Assembly (NCBI RefSeq): GCF_001681715.1
Contig: NZ_LNWY01000001.1
Location: 62,001 to 126,000, forward strand
Length of the DNA stretch: 64,000 bases
From: Tritonibacter mobilis
GTDB taxonomy: Bacteria > Pseudomonadota > Alphaproteobacteria > Rhodobacterales > Rhodobacteraceae
Reading direction: 5' to 3'
Shown here piece by piece: positions 34,133-43,406 of the stretch; position 1 is the stretch's first letter; every line of letters starts with the position of its first letter. The notes below the pieces were generated by a model that worked only from the letters and a program-made list of their open reading frames with translations, searched no databases and had not been told where the DNA came from. The position numbers were made by a program, and so were the translations under genes.

Positions 34133-34608
34133 TGTCCGATGCCAGCTTTGAAGACGGCCGCGAACGCCCCCTGAACCTCGGTGCCTATGAGGCTGAGGAT
34201 CTGGAGGTCATCTCCTCGCTTGTTCAGGATGCAGTGTTTCCTGTCACGGAAATGAGCTGGCGCGCCTCTGCGCGCCGCTTCGCCATTCTCCTGAACCGGT
34301 TTCGCTGGGAAGACCGCGTCGCTGCCGAGCGTCGCGGGCGTGCCTATGAGCGGGTACAATCTGTGCTGCTTGCCGAAAACGTCCTGAACGTGGCCTCTCA
34401 GGGGATTGATCGCACCGATAAGGATATGATCCTGTCGGTGCTATCCGTTACTTTTGAGCCGGGCCAAGATGGCGCCGGGCATCTGTTGCTGACGCTTGCA
34501 GGGGACGGAGCAATCCGCCTGTCCGTGGAGGCACTTGAAGTCACACTCAAGGACGTGACACGCCCCTACCGCGCACCGTCCAAACACATGCCACAGCACG
34601 ATACATGA
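34132..34608 (+). CDS. DUF2948-family protein
   Basis: The 158-residue protein matches the DUF2948 family found between murA and hisD in many Rhodobacteraceae (LNLGAYEAEDLEVISSLVQDAVFPV and RRFAILLNRFRWE are typical). Its ATG shares a base with the murA stop, indicating coupled translation. No function is known; conserved linkage with hisD and murA is the main clue. Confidence 0.88.
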   Translation: MSDASFEDGRERPLNLGAYEAEDLEVISSLVQDAVFPVTEMSWRASARRFAILLNRFRWEDRVAAERRGRAYERVQSVLLAENVLNVASQGIDRTDKDMILSVLSVTFEPGQDGAGHLLLTLAGDGAIRLSVEALEVTLKDVTRPYRAPSKHMPQHDT

Positions 34609-34688
34609 CACCACGCGCAATCTCGCGGCCAATCAAACTTGAGGCAGACGCACAGGCAGGGTAAGGCTCCACACAAAGGAGTGCCGTA

Positions 34689-35993
34689 ATGCCCGTATTT
34701 CTGACCTCTTCCGATGCCGACTTCGAACAGTCCTTCACCGCGCTGCTGGGCGCAAAGCGTGAGGACAGCCCGGATGTGGACGCAATTGTTGCAGATATCA
34801 TTGCTGACGTGCGCCACCGGGGGGATGACGCGCTGCTGGAGTTGACGGAAAAATTCGACCGGCTCGCCCTCAAGGATGCAAACGCGCTGCGGATTTCGGC
34901 TAAGGAGGTCGATGCGGCCATCGCAACTGTATCAGACGCAGAGCGCAGCGCACTCGAACTCGCGGCCGACCGCATTCGCGCCTATCATGCCGAGCAGATG
35001 CCCGAGAACAAGACCTGGACCGATGCGAGCGGTGCAACGCTGGGCTGGCGCTGGTCGGCGGTGTCTGCGGCGGGGCTCTATGTGCCCGGCGGTCTGGCAA
35101 GCTACCCGTCGTCCGTGTTGATGAACGCCATTCCGGCCAAGGTTGCAGGTGTCGAGCGCCTTGCGGTGACCGTGCCCACCCCGGACGGGCAAATCAATCC
35201 GCTGGTTCTGTTGGCCTGCCGCATTTCTGGCGTGGACGAAATCTACCGCGTGGGGGGCGCGCAGGCCGTGGCCGCGTTGGCCTATGGCACCAAAACCATC
35301 GCGCCTGTCGACAAGATCACCGGCCCCGGCAATGCCTTTGTTGCGGCGGCCAAGCGCCGTGTGTTCGGCAAGGTCGGCATCGATATGATTGCGGGGCCTT
35401 CGGAAATCCTTGTGATTGCCGACAAGAACAACAACCCCGACTGGATCGCGCTCGACCTCCTGAGCCAGGCCGAGCATGACGAGAGCGCGCAATCCATTCT
35501 GATCACGGATGATGCAGACTTCGGCAAGGCCGTCGCGGCTGCGGTGGACAAACGGCTGGAAACGCTGGAGCGGCGCGCCATCGCAGGTGTGAGCTGGCGC
35601 GATTTTGGTGCCGTGATTGTAGTGCGCGATCTGGATGAGGCGGCCATGCTTTCTAATCGGATTGCACCGGAGCATCTGGAGCTGTGCGTCGCCGATCCCC
35701 AAGATCTGAGCGAGAAAACCATCCATGCCGGTGCGATCTTTATGGGGCAGTATACTCCAGAGGCTATCGGAGATTATGTCGGTGGCCCCAACCACGTCTT
35801 GCCCACCGCCCGTTCGGCCCGGTTTTCCTCTGGCCTGTCGGTGATGGATTTCATCAAGCGCACCACGCTCAGCCAGATGACACCAGAGGCACTGCGCGCA
35901 ATCGGCCCTGCCGCAGCAACGCTTGCCAAAAGCGAGAGCCTTGAGGCACATGGGTTGTCGGTCTTGGCACGGCTGGACGCATTAAACACCTGA
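34689..35993 (+). CDS. hisD: HisD, histidinol dehydrogenase
   Basis: The 434-residue zinc enzyme carries out the last two oxidations of histidine synthesis. Diagnostic segments are AGLYVPGGLASYPSSVLMNA, the signature region IDMIAGPSEILVIAD, LSQAEHDE with metal-binding residues, and PEHLELC near the active site. The CDS is followed by a strong palindromic hairpin. Confidence 0.97.
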   Translation: MPVFLTSSDADFEQSFTALLGAKREDSPDVDAIVADIIADVRHRGDDALLELTEKFDRLALKDANALRISAKEVDAAIATVSDAERSALELAADRIRAYHAEQMPENKTWTDASGATLGWRWSAVSAAGLYVPGGLASYPSSVLMNAIPAKVAGVERLAVTVPTPDGQINPLVLLACRISGVDEIYRVGGAQAVAALAYGTKTIAPVDKITGPGNAFVAAAKRRVFGKVGIDMIAGPSEILVIADKNNNPDWIALDLLSQAEHDESAQSILITDDADFGKAVAAAVDKRLETLERRAIAGVSWRDFGAVIVVRDLDEAAMLSNRIAPEHLELCVADPQDLSEKTIHAGAIFMGQYTPEAIGDYVGGPNHVLPTARSARFSSGLSVMDFIKRTTLSQMTPEALRAIGPAAATLAKSESLEAHGLSVLARLDALNT

Positions 35994-35999
35994 ATGCGA

Positions 36000-36039
36000 A
36001 GGTTCAGCCAGTGGGGCTGCCCTCCCGCTGACTGAACCT
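36000..36039. terminator. Strong hairpin downstream of hisD
   Basis: AGGTTCAG (36000-36007) and CTGAACCT (36032-36039) form the outer stem, extended inward by CAG-TGGG against CTCC-CGCTG. It starts 7 nt past the hisD stop. No T run follows, so it may act with Rho or stabilise the mRNA 3' end. Confidence 0.6.
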
Positions 36040-36176
36040 GTTGCAGGCCGAAACTTGACGCTTCGGACACAGGTTGATGAAAGTGCCGTCACGGTTAATA
36101 GAGTATTGACGCCAAGGCGCGACAGCTCGCTTTTCTCTCAACTCTCACAGATTTAATGCAGCGATGACGTGACACT

Positions 36177-36193
36177 TGCGCAATGATTGCGCA
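36177..36193. promoter_or_regulatory. 17-bp palindrome upstream of the UPF0262 operon
   Basis: TGCGCAAT-G-ATTGCGCA is perfectly symmetric around one base. It lies 80 bp before the UPF0262 start in a 279-bp spacer and is a good candidate binding site for a dimeric regulator; the regulator is unknown. Confidence 0.55.
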
Positions 36194-36272
36194 GGGTCAG
36201 TCAACACGCCCGATTGTGCGAGAGGAAGCGATCCGCTAGGTCATGAGGGGAGACAGTACTGGGACCAGAGCC

Positions 36273-36752
36273 ATGAGCCGGATCAGCCAAATTGAACTAG
36301 ACGATCGCAACCTGCCGCCGCCAACGCCGGAAATTGAGCAGGAACGCAAAGTCGCAATTTTCGATCTGATCGAAGACAATAGCTTTGTACTGCCCAAACG
36401 TGATGAGCGCGACACGCCCGAGGGGCCTTATCACCTCGCACTCTCGATCCGCGAAAAGCGTCTGGTCTTTGATATCGAGACTGAAGGCGGCGACAAGGCG
36501 GCGGAGTTTCACCTGTCGCTGTCGCCCTTTCGTCAGGTGGTCAAAGACTACTACCAAATCTGCGAAAGCTACTTCACCGCGGTCAAAACCCTGCCTCCGA
36601 GCCAGATCGAGACCATCGATATGGCGCGCCGGGGCATTCACAACGAAGGCAGCCGCGTCCTGCAAGAACGCCTTGAAGGCAAGGCGGAGGTGGATACCGA
36701 TACCGCCCGTCGCCTGTTCACCCTGATCTGCGTTTTGCACTTCGGAGGCTGA
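36273..36752 (+). CDS. UPF0262-family protein
   Basis: The 159-residue protein matches the UPF0262 family (FDLIEDNSFVLPKRDERD and DMARRGIHNEGSRVLQERL). Function is unknown. It is followed 3 nt later by a low-molecular-weight phosphatase gene, a conserved pair in Rhodobacteraceae. The internal ATG at 36273 gives the family N-terminus; a start 30 nt upstream is possible. Confidence 0.88.
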   Translation: MSRISQIELDDRNLPPPTPEIEQERKVAIFDLIEDNSFVLPKRDERDTPEGPYHLALSIREKRLVFDIETEGGDKAAEFHLSLSPFRQVVKDYYQICESYFTAVKTLPPSQIETIDMARRGIHNEGSRVLQERLEGKAEVDTDTARRLFTLICVLHFGG

Positions 36753-36755
36753 TGC

Positions 36756-37211
36756 GTGACGGAGCTGCCGCAGTCCATTTTGTTCTGCTGTGACCACAAC
36801 GCGGTCCGATCCCCAATGGCCGAGGGGATCATGAAAAAACTTTATGGAACCGGCACCTATGTGCAATCCGCCGGGGTCAAGAACGATCTTGAGATCGATG
36901 GGTTTTGCATCTCCGTCTGTCAGGAGATTGACGTGGAGCTGTCCCGGCATCGCTCCCGCTCCTTTGACGAGATGGAGCAATGGGGCGATGATATTTCCTC
37001 ATACGATTTGGTGATTGCGCTTTCTCCGGCGAGCCAGCGCCGCGCGCTGGAACTCACCCGTTTTTTTCACCTCGATGTCGAATATTGGCCAATTATGGAC
37101 CCAACTGGGCTCGGCGAGTCGCGGCAAGCAAAGCTAGAAAGCTACAGACAAACCCGAGACCAGATCCTCGAGCGGCTGATTGCGCGCTGGGGAAACCCGA
37201 CGGAGACATAA
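36756..37211 (+). CDS. Low-molecular-weight protein tyrosine phosphatase-like protein
   Basis: The 151-residue protein has the phosphatase P-loop C-x5-R-S as CDHNAVRS near residue 12 and a later catalytic-type DP in MDPTG. It starts with GTG, preceded by GGAGG. It may dephosphorylate proteins or small molecules; arsenate reductases share the fold but usually have extra cysteines. It abuts the next gene directly. Confidence 0.87.
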   Translation: MTELPQSILFCCDHNAVRSPMAEGIMKKLYGTGTYVQSAGVKNDLEIDGFCISVCQEIDVELSRHRSRSFDEMEQWGDDISSYDLVIALSPASQRRALELTRFFHLDVEYWPIMDPTGLGESRQAKLESYRQTRDQILERLIARWGNPTET

Positions 37212-37607
37212 ATGAACGACACAATTGCGCGCTATTTCAACGCCTTCAACGCCGGTGACACCGATGGCATGCTTGCATGCCTCGCCGATGATGTGGCCCA
37301 TCACGTCAACGAGGGGAATATCCGCGTCGGCAAAGAGAAATTCGCAGACTTCTGCGCCCATATGAGCCGCTGCTACCGCGAAGAGCTGACCGATATGGTG
37401 ATCCTTGCCAACACGGATGCGACACGGGCAGCGGCGGAATACACCGTAAATGGCACCTATTTGCAGACCGATGAAGGCCTGCCGGAAGCGCATCAGCAAA
37501 CCTACAAGCTGCCCGCGGGATCATTTTTTGACCTGCGCGACGGCCTCATCACCCGCGTCACCACCTATTACAACCTCTCTGACTGGATCAAACAGGTCTC
37601 TGCCTGA
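37212..37607 (+). CDS. SnoaL/NTF2-like protein (ketosteroid-isomerase-related)
   Basis: The 131-residue protein has the NTF2-like cone fold signature (YFNAFNAGDTDGMLACLADDVAHHVN and TAYYNL-like TTYYNLSDWIKQV at the end). Such proteins bind or isomerise small hydrophobic molecules. It starts immediately after the phosphatase stop and overlaps the next gene by one base, so the three are co-transcribed. Confidence 0.85.
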   Translation: MNDTIARYFNAFNAGDTDGMLACLADDVAHHVNEGNIRVGKEKFADFCAHMSRCYREELTDMVILANTDATRAAAEYTVNGTYLQTDEGLPEAHQQTYKLPAGSFFDLRDGLITRVTTYYNLSDWIKQVSA

Positions 37608-38194
37608 TGGTCCTGCGGATTGAGACCCTGACCGGCGCAGCACTTGAGGCCGCGCTGGACGATGTGGCGCGCCTGCGGATCGAGGTGTTTCGCGCGTGGC
37701 CCTATCTCTATGATGGCGATCTTGCTTACGAGCGTGATTATTTACAAAGCTATCGCGACAGCGCAGGCGCGGTCGTTGTCGGCGCATTTGATGCAGATCG
37801 TTTGGTGGGGGCGGCGACTGGCACCCCTCTGGCCGATCACGCAGATGACTTCGCCGCAGCCTTCGCCCAAAGCACGCTCAACATGGCGGACATTTTTTAC
37901 TGCGCGGAATCGGTGCTTTTGCCTGCTTATCGCGGCCAAGGCGCAGGGCACGGTTTTTTCAATGCCCGAGAGGCTCACGCGCGCGAGCTGGGGTTCGCCA
38001 AGTCCGCATTCTGCAGCGTGATACGCCCCAAAGAGCATCCGCTGCACCCTACGGGATATACCCCGCTTGATCCGTTTTGGCGCAAACGTGGCTATCAGCC
38101 ACTGCCGGGGGTTGTTGCAGAATTCGCTTGGAAGGACATAGACCAGCCCAAGGAAAACACCAAAGCCTTGCAGTTCTGGCTCCGGGATCTCTAA
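37607..38194 (+). CDS. GNAT-family N-acetyltransferase
   Basis: The 195-residue protein has the GNAT acetyl-CoA loop in LPAYRGQGAGHGFFNAREAHA and the preceding strand YCAESVLL. The acceptor substrate is unknown. It is coupled to the NTF2-like gene and followed by a nitrilase-type hydrolase gene, suggesting a small detoxification or salvage unit. Confidence 0.86.
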   Translation: MVLRIETLTGAALEAALDDVARLRIEVFRAWPYLYDGDLAYERDYLQSYRDSAGAVVVGAFDADRLVGAATGTPLADHADDFAAAFAQSTLNMADIFYCAESVLLPAYRGQGAGHGFFNAREAHARELGFAKSAFCSVIRPKEHPLHPTGYTPLDPFWRKRGYQPLPGVVAEFAWKDIDQPKENTKALQFWLRDL

Positions 38195-38300
38195 AACTCT
38201 CCTCGACCCCAACGTCCCCTGGCCGTGGCAGCGCCGCACACACTGTTCGACGGTCGCATAATCGGCTAGCCATATGGCAAGACCTTTAATGGAGTTCCCT

Positions 38301-39179
38301 ATGAAGATCGCAACCGCCGCCTATCCGCTTGACTGGCTTGAGAGTTGGAACCACTACGAGGACAAACTATCGAAATGGGTCTCGAACGCGGCAGGCAACG
38401 GCGCGGATTTGCTGGTGTTTCCCGAATATGGGGCGATGGAACTCGCCACACTCGATGGCACTGAGATCGCAGGCAACCTCGAAGCTTCCATTCAATCCGT
38501 CTCCGACAAGATGGAAGAGGCGGCCGCGCTTCATCTGAAGCTGGCGGCAGAGCACAATGTACACATCCTCGGAGCCTCTGCCCCCGTGCATGCAGGCTTT
38601 GCGCGCCCTGTGAACCGAGCGGAGTTTTATACGCCCACAGGCCAGCGCGATCATCAGGATAAACAAATCATGACGATGTTCGAGCGCGCCCCATGGGATA
38701 TCGCGCCGGGCGGCCCGCTCAAGATGTTCGACACAACACTTGGCAAGATTGCAGTATTGATCTGTTATGACAGCGAATACCCGCAGCTGGCACGCGCATT
38801 GTCTGAGGCAGATATGATCCTTGTGCCATCCTGCACCGAAGCCTTGGCCGGGTACTGGCGGGTTCGCATTGGTGCCATGGCGCGTGCGCTGGAACAGCAA
38901 TGCATTACCGTAATGGCATCGGTGGTCGGCTCTGCCGCATGGTCAGAGGCCGTCGACGAAGGCTGCGGCATGGGCGGTATCTTTGGCCCACCAGATACGG
39001 GGTTTCCCGGCACCGGCGTGATCGCAGAAGGCACGCTCAATCAGCCGGGCTGGACATATGGCGAGGTGGATCTTCAGGCGGTTCACCACGTGCGCCGCGC
39101 CGGTGTTGTCCGCAACCGCAGCCACTGGGATGAGCAGGAAACGCGGGTCAAAGATGTTGTTAACCATAAACTGCTATAA
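38301..39179 (+). CDS. Carbon-nitrogen hydrolase (nitrilase superfamily)
   Basis: The 292-residue protein has the three catalytic elements of the nitrilase superfamily: E in LLVFPEYGAMEL, K in HQDKQIM and C in VLICYDSEYPQLARAL. It should hydrolyse an amide, carbamoyl or nitrile group. GGAG 7 nt before 38301 fixes the start. It ends just before infA. Confidence 0.9.
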   Translation: MKIATAAYPLDWLESWNHYEDKLSKWVSNAAGNGADLLVFPEYGAMELATLDGTEIAGNLEASIQSVSDKMEEAAALHLKLAAEHNVHILGASAPVHAGFARPVNRAEFYTPTGQRDHQDKQIMTMFERAPWDIAPGGPLKMFDTTLGKIAVLICYDSEYPQLARALSEADMILVPSCTEALAGYWRVRIGAMARALEQQCITVMASVVGSAAWSEAVDEGCGMGGIFGPPDTGFPGTGVIAEGTLNQPGWTYGEVDLQAVHHVRRAGVVRNRSHWDEQETRVKDVVNHKLL

Positions 39180-39263
39180 AAGCGCTCTTGAAAAATGGGG
39201 CAAATAGGCCCATTTAAGCGCACGTCCCGTCTGTATTCGGGAAAACACAACTATGGAGACAAC

Positions 39264-39482
39264 ATGGCCAAGGAAGATACGCTCGAATTTCCCGGTGTCG
39301 TGAAGGAACTCCTGCCAAACGCGACGTTTCGGGTCGAGCTGGAAAACGGCCATGAAATCATAGCACATACGGCAGGCAAGATGCGTAAGAACCGCATCCG
39401 TGTCCTCGCAGGCGACCGGGTCCAGGTGGAAATGACACCTTACGACCTCACCAAAGGACGGATCAACTACCGCTTCAAGTAA
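39264..39482 (+). CDS. infA: Translation initiation factor IF-1
   Basis: The 72-residue S1-like protein starts [20 protein letters not shown] and ends KGRINYRFK, essentially the universal IF-1 sequence. It occupies the ribosomal A site during initiation. GGAG precedes the ATG; a strong terminator follows at 39508. Confidence 0.98.
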   Translation: MAKEDTLEFPGVVKELLPNATFRVELENGHEIIAHTAGKMRKNRIRVLAGDRVQVEMTPYDLTKGRINYRFK

Positions 39483-39507
39483 GCGCGATTCGTTTTAGAT
39501 GGTAAGA

Positions 39508-39535
39508 GCCCGGCCCGGTGCCGGGCTTTTGTTTT
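39508..39535 (+). terminator. Rho-independent terminator after infA
   Basis: AGCCCGGC (39508-39515) pairs with GCCGGGCT (39521-39528), followed by TTTGTTTTG. It is 26 nt past the infA stop. Confidence 0.88.
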
Positions 39536-39614
39536 GCCGCCGCTTTCGGTTTCATGGTTTTCTGCCGCTGCCTGCAGGCCTAGAACAGGGCGGCACAACA
39601 GCAGGAGTTCAGGC

Positions 39615-40196
39615 ATGGGGTTTATTCTTGGCTCGGGTAGCCCGCGTCGGTTGGAACTATTGGCACAACTGGGCGTAACCCCCGATGATATCCGCCCGCC
39701 GGATATTGATGAGACTCCACTCAAAGGGGAACTGCCCCGCGATTATTGCGCGCGCGTAACCCGTGAGAAAGTACAGGCCGTGACTGCAGCGCCCGACGAT
39801 CTGGTACTATGTGCTGATACCACGGTGGCGCTTGGGCGGCGCATTATGGGCAAGCCTCGCGACGCAGGCGAGGCCGCAGAATTCCTGCTCGCCCTGTCTG
39901 GTCGCCGCCACCGCGTCATTACCTCCGTGGCGCTGCGCCAAAACGATAAACTGTGGCAGCGTGACGTCGTGAGCCAAGTCAAAATGAAGCGCCTCTCGGA
40001 CGAAGAACTTAACGGCTACCTCGCGACAGGCGATTGGGACGGCAAGGCAGGCGGCTACGCCATTCAGGGTTCTGCGGGTGCTTTGATCCCGTGGATCAGT
40101 GGTTCTTTCACCGCCATCGTGGGCCTGCCATTGGCCGAGACCGCCACCCTGCTGCAAACGGCGGGATATCCCCTCTACAAGGACAAAGCACCATGA
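39615..40196 (+). CDS. maf: Maf-like nucleotide pyrophosphatase
   Basis: The 193-residue protein starts [15 protein letters not shown], the Maf substrate loop, and contains [13 protein letters not shown] and GGYAIQG near the C-terminus. Maf proteins hydrolyse non-canonical or methylated nucleoside triphosphates. Its stop overlaps the next start (ATGA), as in other Rhodobacteraceae. Confidence 0.93.
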   Translation: MGFILGSGSPRRLELLAQLGVTPDDIRPPDIDETPLKGELPRDYCARVTREKVQAVTAAPDDLVLCADTTVALGRRIMGKPRDAGEAAEFLLALSGRRHRVITSVALRQNDKLWQRDVVSQVKMKRLSDEELNGYLATGDWDGKAGGYAIQGSAGALIPWISGSFTAIVGLPLAETATLLQTAGYPLYKDKAP

Positions 40197-41215
40197 AGGG
40201 CACTCAGATCATTCTCGATCACATCAACGGGCGTGAAGCCGCGGCCCTGATGATCGATGGAACACTCGACGATTTTCTGATCGCAGGCGATGCACCCCTG
40301 CCCGGCACCATCTATCGCGCCCGCGCCGATCGCCCCGTAAAAGGCCAGGGGGGCATGTTCCTCAGCACGCCCGACGGTCCTGCCTTCTTGCGTCAGGTGA
40401 AGGGTCTCGCGCCCGGACAGATGCTGCTGGTTCAGGTCACAGGCTACGCTGAACCCGGCAAAGCCCTACCCGTCACACAGAAGCTGCTGTTCAAGAGCCG
40501 CTATGCAATCGTGACTCCGGACGCGCCGGGGCTGAATATCTCCCGCGCAATTCGCGATGAAGACGAACGCGACCGTCTCCTTGAAATTGCACATACGGAG
40601 ATGGATGGCGTGGATTTTGGATTGATCCTGCGCTCGGTCTGCGCTGGTGCCGATCCGGAGGACATTGCCGAGGATATCGCCACCATGGTCGCCACCGCCC
40701 GCCAGGTGCTTGAGGATCCGTCGGAGACATCCGAAGTTCTACATGAAGGCGACGCGCCCCATCTGCAGGCTTGGCGCGAATGGACCGATCCGGCACAAAT
40801 CGAACAAGACCCCGGCGGTTTTGAGCGCTGCGGTGTTCTGGACGCGCTCGACTCCGTCCGCACTGGCAAAATTTCCATTGGAGCGGGCGCTTTTCTTTAC
40901 GTGGAGCGCACTCGTGCGCTGGTAGCAGTAGATGTGAACACCGGTAGCGACACCTCGCTTGCCGCAGGCGTTAAGGCCAACATGGCCTGTGCGCGTGCCT
41001 TGCCCCGTGCGCTGCGCTGTCTCGGCCTCGGTGGCCAGATCGTCATTGACGCCGCACCCATGCCAAAGAAAGATCGCCGTGCGTTTGAAAGCGCTCTGCG
41101 TGCGGCCTTCAAATCTGACCCCGAAGAAACCACGCTCGTGGGTTGGACCACCCTCGGACATTTCGAGCTACAACGAAAACGCGCGCGCCTGCCCCTGTCG
41201 GAGATTCTGTCATGA
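40193..41215 (+). CDS. Ribonuclease E/G-family protein (short form)
   Basis: The 340-residue protein has the RNase E/G DNase-I-like catalytic core, with DVNTGSDTS and [14 protein letters not shown] carrying the two metal-binding aspartates, but lacks the long C-terminal scaffold of RNase E. It lies in the conserved infA-maf-rne/rng-yacG block and overlaps both neighbours by ATGA. RNA processing or decay is the expected role; specificity is uncertain. Confidence 0.88.
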   Translation: MKGTQIILDHINGREAAALMIDGTLDDFLIAGDAPLPGTIYRARADRPVKGQGGMFLSTPDGPAFLRQVKGLAPGQMLLVQVTGYAEPGKALPVTQKLLFKSRYAIVTPDAPGLNISRAIRDEDERDRLLEIAHTEMDGVDFGLILRSVCAGADPEDIAEDIATMVATARQVLEDPSETSEVLHEGDAPHLQAWREWTDPAQIEQDPGGFERCGVLDALDSVRTGKISIGAGAFLYVERTRALVAVDVNTGSDTSLAAGVKANMACARALPRALRCLGLGGQIVIDAAPMPKKDRRAFESALRAAFKSDPEETTLVGWTTLGHFELQRKRARLPLSEILS

Positions 41216-41394
41216 GTTGCCCGATTTGTGGCGAGCCCACCCTACAGAGCTACCGCCCCTTCTGCAGCAAACGCTGCGCCGATCTGGACCTCGCAAAATG
41301 GCTGAACGGTAGCTATTCGGTCCCGAGTGAGGATCAGGAAGATCTTGAAAATGCACTAGAACAGCAAGAGTCGCAGTCCCTGACCGAACATTAG
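41212..41394 (+). CDS. yacG: YacG-type zinc protein (DNA gyrase inhibitor)
   Basis: The 60-residue protein has the YacG zinc motif CPIC-N15-CSKRC (CPICGEPTLQ and FCSKRCADLDLAKWL) followed by an acidic tail. YacG binds GyrB in E. coli and inhibits gyrase. It is coupled to the RNase gene by an ATGA overlap and is the last chromosomal gene before tRNA-Phe. Confidence 0.92.
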   Translation: MSCPICGEPTLQSYRPFCSKRCADLDLAKWLNGSYSVPSEDQEDLENALEQQESQSLTEH

Positions 41395-41475
41395 TGATTT
41401 TCTTTCAAAAAGCCTCTGGACACTGTCGCACACAGCGCATAGAAGGCCCTCACCCAAGGCGAGACGCCTTCCCGT

Positions 41476-41550
41476 GCCCGGGTAGCTCAGGGGTAGAGCA
41501 GTGGATTGAAAATCCTCGTGTCGGTGGTTCGATTCCGCCCCCGGGCACCA
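41476..41550 (+). tRNA. tRNA-Phe (anticodon GAA)
   Basis: A 75-nt cloverleaf with acceptor GCCCGGG/CCCGGGC, anticodon loop TTGAAAA, T-loop TTCGATT and encoded CCA. Island genes begin directly downstream, with an integrase 760 bp away, so its 3' end is the probable attachment site of the island. Confidence 0.97.
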
Positions 41551-41899
41551 TTCATCACCCTAGATGTAATGAAATCAGCGCCTTAAGAGATGGATTTGTC
41601 CCACCGCCGTCCGGCATGGGCAAAAGTGGGACTTTTTTGTTCGCGCTCTGTGCTTGGAGACATCATTATCTTGGCCGTCGGCCATCCTCCCCATCTTCGC
41701 TGCCATCGCCTTTCACTCTTTTGGTGATCGCCCTTGAAGTTATCGTCCGCGACCTTGCCAGCGGTCGCGTTGCCTTCAATGTCCGGCCCGCACCATCCGC
41801 CAAGGCGGACCGTGTTAAACATGAAGCCCCCGCTTCTCCCGCCGTCTTTCCGGGGCGCGTCCATCAAGGACGCCAACCCAAGAGAGAAAGGAAAAGACA
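41551..41899. other. Island left-end non-coding region
   Basis: No gene is supported here. GTCCCAC (41598-41604) and GTGGGAC (41626-41632) form an inverted repeat followed by a T6 run, fitting either a tRNA-Phe terminator or integrase arm sites. From 41786 a leader contains GCCCGCACCATCCG and GACCGTGTT, both also found before the ardC gene (47282 onward). Confidence 0.6.
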
Positions 41900-42265
41900 A
41901 TGGGACTTGATATGTATGCAATGGTGACTGACGAGCAGTTCGACAGCGAGGTGGATTTCAAGCCAGAGCGGCCCACCGAACTGCACTACTGGCGCAAGCA
42001 TCCGAACCTTCACGGCTGGATGGAACAGCTCTACTTCGACAAAGGTGGCAGCGCTGACAGTTTCAACTGCGTCTGCGTGGCACTGACAGAGGCCGATCTG
42101 GATCGCCTGGAAGCTGATATCAAAGGGGCTGGTTTGCCAGAGACCTGCGGCTTCTTCTTCGGTGCCTCCGATGGCACGGAAACCGAAGACGATCTTGCCT
42201 TCGTCGCCAAGGCCCGCGAGAGGGTCAAAAACGGCTATACCGTCTTTTATGACTCGTGGTGGTAG
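41900..42265 (+). CDS. Island hypothetical protein
   Basis: The 121-residue acidic protein starts MGLDMYAMVTDEQFDSEVDF and has several Trp and Phe residues (LHYWRKHPNLHGWMEQLYF, NGYTVFYDSWW). It resembles hypothetical proteins common on plasmids and phages of alphaproteobacteria, but no function is known. AAGGA lies upstream. A leader similar to that of the ardC gene precedes it. Confidence 0.75.
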   Translation: MGLDMYAMVTDEQFDSEVDFKPERPTELHYWRKHPNLHGWMEQLYFDKGGSADSFNCVCVALTEADLDRLEADIKGAGLPETCGFFFGASDGTETEDDLAFVAKARERVKNGYTVFYDSWW

Positions 42266-42308
42266 TGATCCCCCCCCCCGAAGCGGTCGAAAGCCGCTTC
42301 GGCAGCTT

Positions 42309-43385
42309 TCAGCCTTGGTCGCGCGAGAGATGCTTCATGCCGGATGCTGCTAGCACCTTCTGGCGGGCAGCACGGGTATAGCGCGAGGCTTCCTTCATCG
42401 TGCTCCAGCCGAAGATCGCCATGAGCTGACGCTCGGTCGCGCCGTTCTCGGCCGCTAGCGCCGCACCGGCCTTGCGAAGACCGTGTGCCGAGCAGTGCTT
42501 AAGACCCGCTGCGTCGCACTGTTTGCGAAACCAGTTGCCGAAGCCATTCGAAGTGAAGGGCTTGCCGAACGCCGTCATCAGAAAAGCAAGGTTGCCTGTC
42601 GGCGTCGCATCGATCACGGCGTCCAGCTCCGGAAGGACGGGGATCGATAGCGTAACTGGTTTTCGGCTACGGTTCTTTTGCTGCGTTAGCGTTAGCCAGC
42701 CATCTTTGATGTGCTGGGGGCCGAGCCGCACAACGTCTGAGCGGCGCTGTCCGGTGTAGAGCAGCAGCGCAAGCGCGAGTCGTGCCTTCGAGCCAAGCGC
42801 ATGGTGTTGCTCAAACTGCGCAACTTCTTCCATCGTCCAGGAATGAAAGCCTTCGCTCGCCGAGCGGATATAAGGGACGTCTCGTGCGGGATTGCGATCG
42901 GCGAACTCATACTCGACCGCGAAGTTGAAGATTTGGCGCAGCGCTTTTACAACGCCGTTGGCCGCTTCCGGCGTGTCTGCCCTATCGTCGCGCATCTTGC
43001 GCACGTGGCGCGCTTCAAGCAGCGCGTACGGGTTCTTGCCATTCTTCTCGCAGACGCCATCGAGAATGCGGCGGCGGACATATTGCGTGCGCGGTGCCAG
43101 GCGCTTGAATTCAGCGGAAGCGAAGTATTGCTCACAGAGCCATTTGAACGTGCCCTTGTTGCCGCGCCGGTCGAGCGCAGGCGCTTGCGGCTTTTCCTGC
43201 GCGTCGTGCAGAGCCCTGCGATACTCATCCAGAAATTCCTGCGTGCCGGGCTGGCTCTTAAGTCTTATCTTCGGCTGACCGGGCTTGCGCAGGTAAACGC
43301 GCACATTGCCATGGCGGTCGGTGTCTTCGACCACGTGTTTCAGGCGAAAACTGCCTGTGCCATCTCTCATTCTGAATGTCGGCAT
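42309..43385 (-). CDS. int: Tyrosine-family site-specific integrase
   Basis: The 358-residue recombinase has an N-terminal arm/SAM-like region and a catalytic domain with R214 (TGQRRSD), H301-x-x-R304 (HGLRKAG), W327 in the second histidine position and nucleophile Y336 (EASRYTRA). Its position beside tRNA-Phe suggests it integrates the island at the tRNA 3' end. A small helix-turn-helix gene lies immediately upstream, as for excisionases. Confidence 0.92.
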   Translation of the reverse strand: MPTFRMRDGTGSFRLKHVVEDTDRHGNVRVYLRKPGQPKIRLKSQPGTQEFLDEYRRALHDAQEKPQAPALDRRGNKGTFKWLCEQYFASAEFKRLAPRTQYVRRRILDGVCEKNGKNPYALLEARHVRKMRDDRADTPEAANGVVKALRQIFNFAVEYEFADRNPARDVPYIRSASEGFHSWTMEEVAQFEQHHALGSKARLALALLLYTGQRRSDVVRLGPQHIKDGWLTLTQQKNRSRKPVTLSIPVLPELDAVIDATPTGNLAFLMTAFGKPFTSNGFGNWFRKQCDAAGLKHCSAHGLRKAGAALAAENGATERQLMAIFGWSTMKEASRYTRAARQKVLAASGMKHLSRDQG

Positions 43386-43406
43386 CGCTCTATGCCCTTT
43401 ATTGCA

